Shown here: positions 31,333 through 33,386 of the stretch, piece by piece | Numbering within the stretch: the first letter of the stretch is position 1 | How the letters are laid out: each line of letters begins with the position of its first letter | Assembly: GCA_045128735.1 (NCBI GenBank) | Contig: JBGVRT010000149.1 | Coordinates: forward strand, 1 to 33,386 | From: RGIG8775 sp045128735 | GTDB taxonomy: Bacteria; Bacillota; Clostridia; Oscillospirales; CAG-272 | Direction: 5' to 3' | Length of the DNA stretch: 33,386 nt | The notes under the pieces: generated by a model | What the model was told of the DNA's origin: nothing | What the model saw: only the letters and a program-made list of their open reading frames with translations | The model's database searches: none | Made by a program: the position numbers and the translations under genes

Positions 31333-33114
31333 ATGACTAACTCAAAGAACACCAGAAGAGCGTTGCTCACAAGCGTAATGGCACTTGTCCTTTGCTTTGC
31401 AATGCTCACAGGAACGACCTTCGCGTGGTTCACAGACACCGAGACCAGCAGCGGCAATAAGATCGTTGCAGGTAATCTCGACGTACAGCTTTTGATGTTC
31501 GACGGCACAAATTACGTTGATATCGGAAGCGAAAACAAACCCATCTTCGGCGCGGCATCTCTCATTGCGCAGGACAAAAACGCCGACACACTTTGGGAAC
31601 CCGGCAAGACTCAGATTGCATACCTTGCAATCAGAAATGCGGGTAACCTTGCACTCAAGTACAATGTTATCGTTGACGTAACAGACAACGGTCTTATCGG
31701 TGCACTTGAGTATGCTATTGTTCCCGTACAGGGCGGAACAGCAGACGCTACAACACTTGAGCAGTCCAATTGGGCAGACATCAAGGCAAATTACGAGAAC
31801 GGCATTCTTGCGGCAGGTAAGACAATTGCAGCTCCCAAGGGTTGCCTTGACGAAATCAATGGCGGCGTTCAGAACGAGACCGACTTCTTCGCACTCGTTA
31901 TCCACATGGACGAGAACGCAGGCAACGAGTACAAGGAAAAGAATGTTGTTATCGACATCATTGTAAATGCAACTCAAGTTGAGGCTGAGGCCGACTCCTT
32001 CGGCACTGACTACGACGAGGGTCTTGCAATTGCTAACGCAGTTACAAAGGCTGCTCCCGAGGTTAACGACGACAACACCACAAAGGCAGATGAAACAATC
32101 GGTAATCTTACCGACGATAAAATGACCGCTACTGTTCCCGCAGGCACAAAGCTTGAGGAAGGTGTAGAGGAGCTTAAGCTCGTTAAGGTTGCTGACGAAA
32201 AGCACGCTAACGTTATTATCGGCGACGGCGAGTACGCTGTAGCATACGACATCGACATCGAAGGCGTTGCTGACGATAACGATAAGCCCATCACAGTAAC
32301 CATTAAAGAGGCACTTACCAAGGATCTTACAAACGTTTCCGCATTCCATGAAGGTGTTGCTATGAGTGCATCTGAGTTCTCTTACGATGCAGCTACCGGT
32401 GATATAACTATAACAGTTACTCACTTCAGCAACTTTACACTCACAACCGCTGATGAAATTATCGTAGCTGTTCCCAATGCAGATACACTTATTGAAAAGC
32501 TTGAAAACAGCGAAGACGTAATTCTCGGTGCCAATATCAAGATTGACCCCGCAAGTATGAGCAACGCTTACGGTACAACAGGCATAAACATCAAGAACGG
32601 TCAGACACTTGACGGTAACGGCTACACACTTGACATCAAGGGCGCAGGCGGAACTTGGGACTCGGGTATCAACACCACCGGTGGTCTTATCAAGAACATT
32701 AAAGTTACAGGTTCTTTCCGCGGTATCTTTATCAACCACAACAGCACTCACAGCGAACAGGTTGTACTTGAAAACGTTATTATCGACGGAACGACATATA
32801 CAATCAGCTGTGACCAAGGTATGAATCAAACGCTTAAGGCTACAAAGTCCACATTCAACGGTTGGACCAGCTATGCGGCTACTCTTGGTGAAGCAACATT
32901 TACAGACTGTGAGTTTGGCGAAGGAAACGGCTATGCATTCTGCCGTCCTTACGCACCTACGACATTTAAGAACTGTGTATTTGAAGAAGGCTACCAGATA
33001 GATGCCATTGCAAAGGTTACCCTTGAGAACTGCTACATTGGCGAAACTCTTATAACAGCTGAAAATCTTGCAACACTTGTTACAAGTAATACATCTAACG
33101 CATCTGTTAAATAA
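31333..33114 (+). CDS. Secreted protein with SipW-type (TasA/camelysin-like) N-terminus and beta-helix-like C-terminus
   Basis: A 593-residue exported protein. The N-terminus (RRALLTSVMALVLCFAMLTGTTFAWFTD) is the SipW-dependent signal seen in TasA, camelysin and related biofilm fibre proteins, with the AWFTDTETSSGNKI junction and NLDVQLLMFDG following. Residues about 45-215 look like the TasA/camelysin beta-sandwich (TQIAYLAIRNAGNLALKYNVIVDVTDNG). Residues 235-380 are an acidic linker ending in a short beta domain (THFSNFTLTTA). Residues about 385-585 read like a right-handed beta-helix, with repeating short strands (GINIKNGQTLDGNGYTLDIKG, GLIKNIKVTGSFRGIFI, VVLENVIIDG, ATFTDCEF, TTFKNCVFEEG, VTLENCYIGE). 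No SipW-type signal peptidase or second fibre gene is in the window. No LPXTG or membrane anchor is seen. AAAGGGAG precedes the ATG. Confidence 0.82.
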   Translation: MTNSKNTRRALLTSVMALVLCFAMLTGTTFAWFTDTETSSGNKIVAGNLDVQLLMFDGTNYVDIGSENKPIFGAASLIAQDKNADTLWEPGKTQIAYLAIRNAGNLALKYNVIVDVTDNGLIGALEYAIVPVQGGTADATTLEQSNWADIKANYENGILAAGKTIAAPKGCLDEINGGVQNETDFFALVIHMDENAGNEYKEKNVVIDIIVNATQVEAEADSFGTDYDEGLAIANAVTKAAPEVNDDNTTKADETIGNLTDDKMTATVPAGTKLEEGVEELKLVKVADEKHANVIIGDGEYAVAYDIDIEGVADDNDKPITVTIKEALTKDLTNVSAFHEGVAMSASEFSYDAATGDITITVTHFSNFTLTTADEIIVAVPNADTLIEKLENSEDVILGANIKIDPASMSNAYGTTGINIKNGQTLDGNGYTLDIKGAGGTWDSGINTTGGLIKNIKVTGSFRGIFINHNSTHSEQVVLENVIIDGTTYTISCDQGMNQTLKATKSTFNGWTSYAATLGEATFTDCEFGEGNGYAFCRPYAPTTFKNCVFEEGYQIDAIAKVTLENCYIGETLITAENLATLVTSNTSNASVK

Positions 33115-33120
33115 TTTTCT

Positions 33121-33152
33121 TGGGGCTAAGTTATTAACTTAGCCCCTTTTCT
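33121..33152 (+). terminator. Intrinsic terminator of the surface protein gene
   Basis: GGGGCTAAGTT and AACTTAGCCCC form an 11-bp stem with a three-base loop followed by TTTTCTT, seven bases after the stop codon. Confidence 0.9.
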
Positions 33153-33185
33153 TGTGCAAAAAATATTTGGTGCCGATAAATTGGT

Positions 33186-33244
33186 GTTTAACGCATTATG
33201 TTAGCACAGCACCCCGTTCCTTTGCCCCCCTTGTCAAAGGGGGG
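33186..33244. repeat. Dispersed repeat copy, right end
   Basis: The complement of 33186-33240 matches 151-203 at the left end, sharing the blocks CCTTTGACAAGG, GGCAAAGGAACGGG and AACATA. In this copy CCCCCCTT (33225-33232) and AAGGGGGG form a perfect 8-bp hairpin. No gene is supported between 33115 and the window end. Confidence 0.7.
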
Positions 33245-33305
33245 ACGGTATGTTATAATACGAAGTGCAACACCCATAGAAATTAAGATAAAACAATAGA
33301 ATAAT

Positions 33306-33358
33306 AAATTTGTATTTTTGAGAGAAAGGCGTAGCCTTGAACGAAAAAATACAAATTT
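33306..33358. repeat. Long stem-loop at the right end
   Basis: AAATTTGTATTTTT (33306-33319) and AAAAATACAAATTT (33345-33358) are perfect 14-bp inverted repeats. The 25-base loop holds a smaller hairpin, AAGGC-GTA-GCCTT (33326-33338). It lies 60 bases from the dispersed repeat and may be part of the same element. Confidence 0.65.
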
Positions 33359-33386
33359 GAGCAAAAGTATAGACTTCATGCCGTCC

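Noticed and set aside
31342..32829. A 495-codon minus-strand open frame rich in Cys and Val.
   Set aside because: It is an antisense shadow of the surface protein gene, made by codon bias; no ribosome site or domain is seen.
33188..33379. A 63-codon minus-strand frame at the right end.
   Set aside because: It runs through the dispersed repeat and the long stem-loop, so it is repeat sequence, not a gene.
1..33386. CRISPR arrays, prophage, insertion sequences or rRNA genes.
   Set aside because: No regularly spaced repeats, phage structural genes, transposases or rRNA sequence were seen on either strand.

Overview
The window looks like a chromosome segment of an anaerobic, spore-forming member of the Clostridia (Bacillota), probably an uncultured gut lineage. 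The reasons are the sporulation genes yqfC, yqfD and ylbJ, the Bacillota-type order yqfC-yqfD-phoH-ybeY-era-recO, strong AGGAGG-type ribosome binding sites, consensus sigma-A promoters, and an oxygen-sensitive glycyl radical enzyme. I cannot name the genus from sequence alone.

Left part, minus strand (1-14630): a family 2 glycoside hydrolase broken by a frameshift follows a DUF1385 membrane protein gene. Next comes a divergent PRPP synthetase with its own promoter and terminator. Then a long tightly packed block reads leftwards: yqfC, yqfD, phoH, ybeY, era, recO, mutS2, rhamnulokinase and an auxin-efflux-type carrier. ylbJ is divergent from yqfC. Two tRNA genes (Ser-GGA, then Thr-GGT) have a clear promoter and end in a hairpin shared with ylbJ. 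A YjdF/DUF2238-like membrane protein follows.

Middle (17250-23045): a polar amino-acid ABC transporter (binding lipoprotein, permease, ATPase) with a VOC-fold protein, then a phenylalanine-pathway pair (chorismate mutase/prephenate dehydratase and DAHP synthase). A small A+T-rich two-gene module follows: an Xre-type repressor divergent from a SLOG (DUF2493-like) protein, with overlapping -35 boxes.

Right part (23064-30990): an AraC regulator faces an operon of five genes. These are a fusion of a xylose-isomerase-like TIM barrel to a Gfo/Idh/MocA dehydrogenase, a glycyl radical activating enzyme, a glycyl radical enzyme with an atypical cysteine loop, a two-cupin protein, and a mannose-6-phosphate-isomerase-like protein. 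The set reads as a carbohydrate or cyclitol breakdown pathway that combines NAD-dependent oxidation, isomerisation and radical chemistry. It is the strongest candidate for an undescribed system here.

Far right (31074-33152): a consensus promoter drives a long structured leader with an intrinsic terminator bracketed by exact 16-base inverted repeats. The leader precedes a secreted protein that joins a SipW-type (TasA/camelysin-like) signal region to a C-terminal beta-helix-like region. Both ends of the window carry copies, in opposite orientation, of a dispersed structured repeat.
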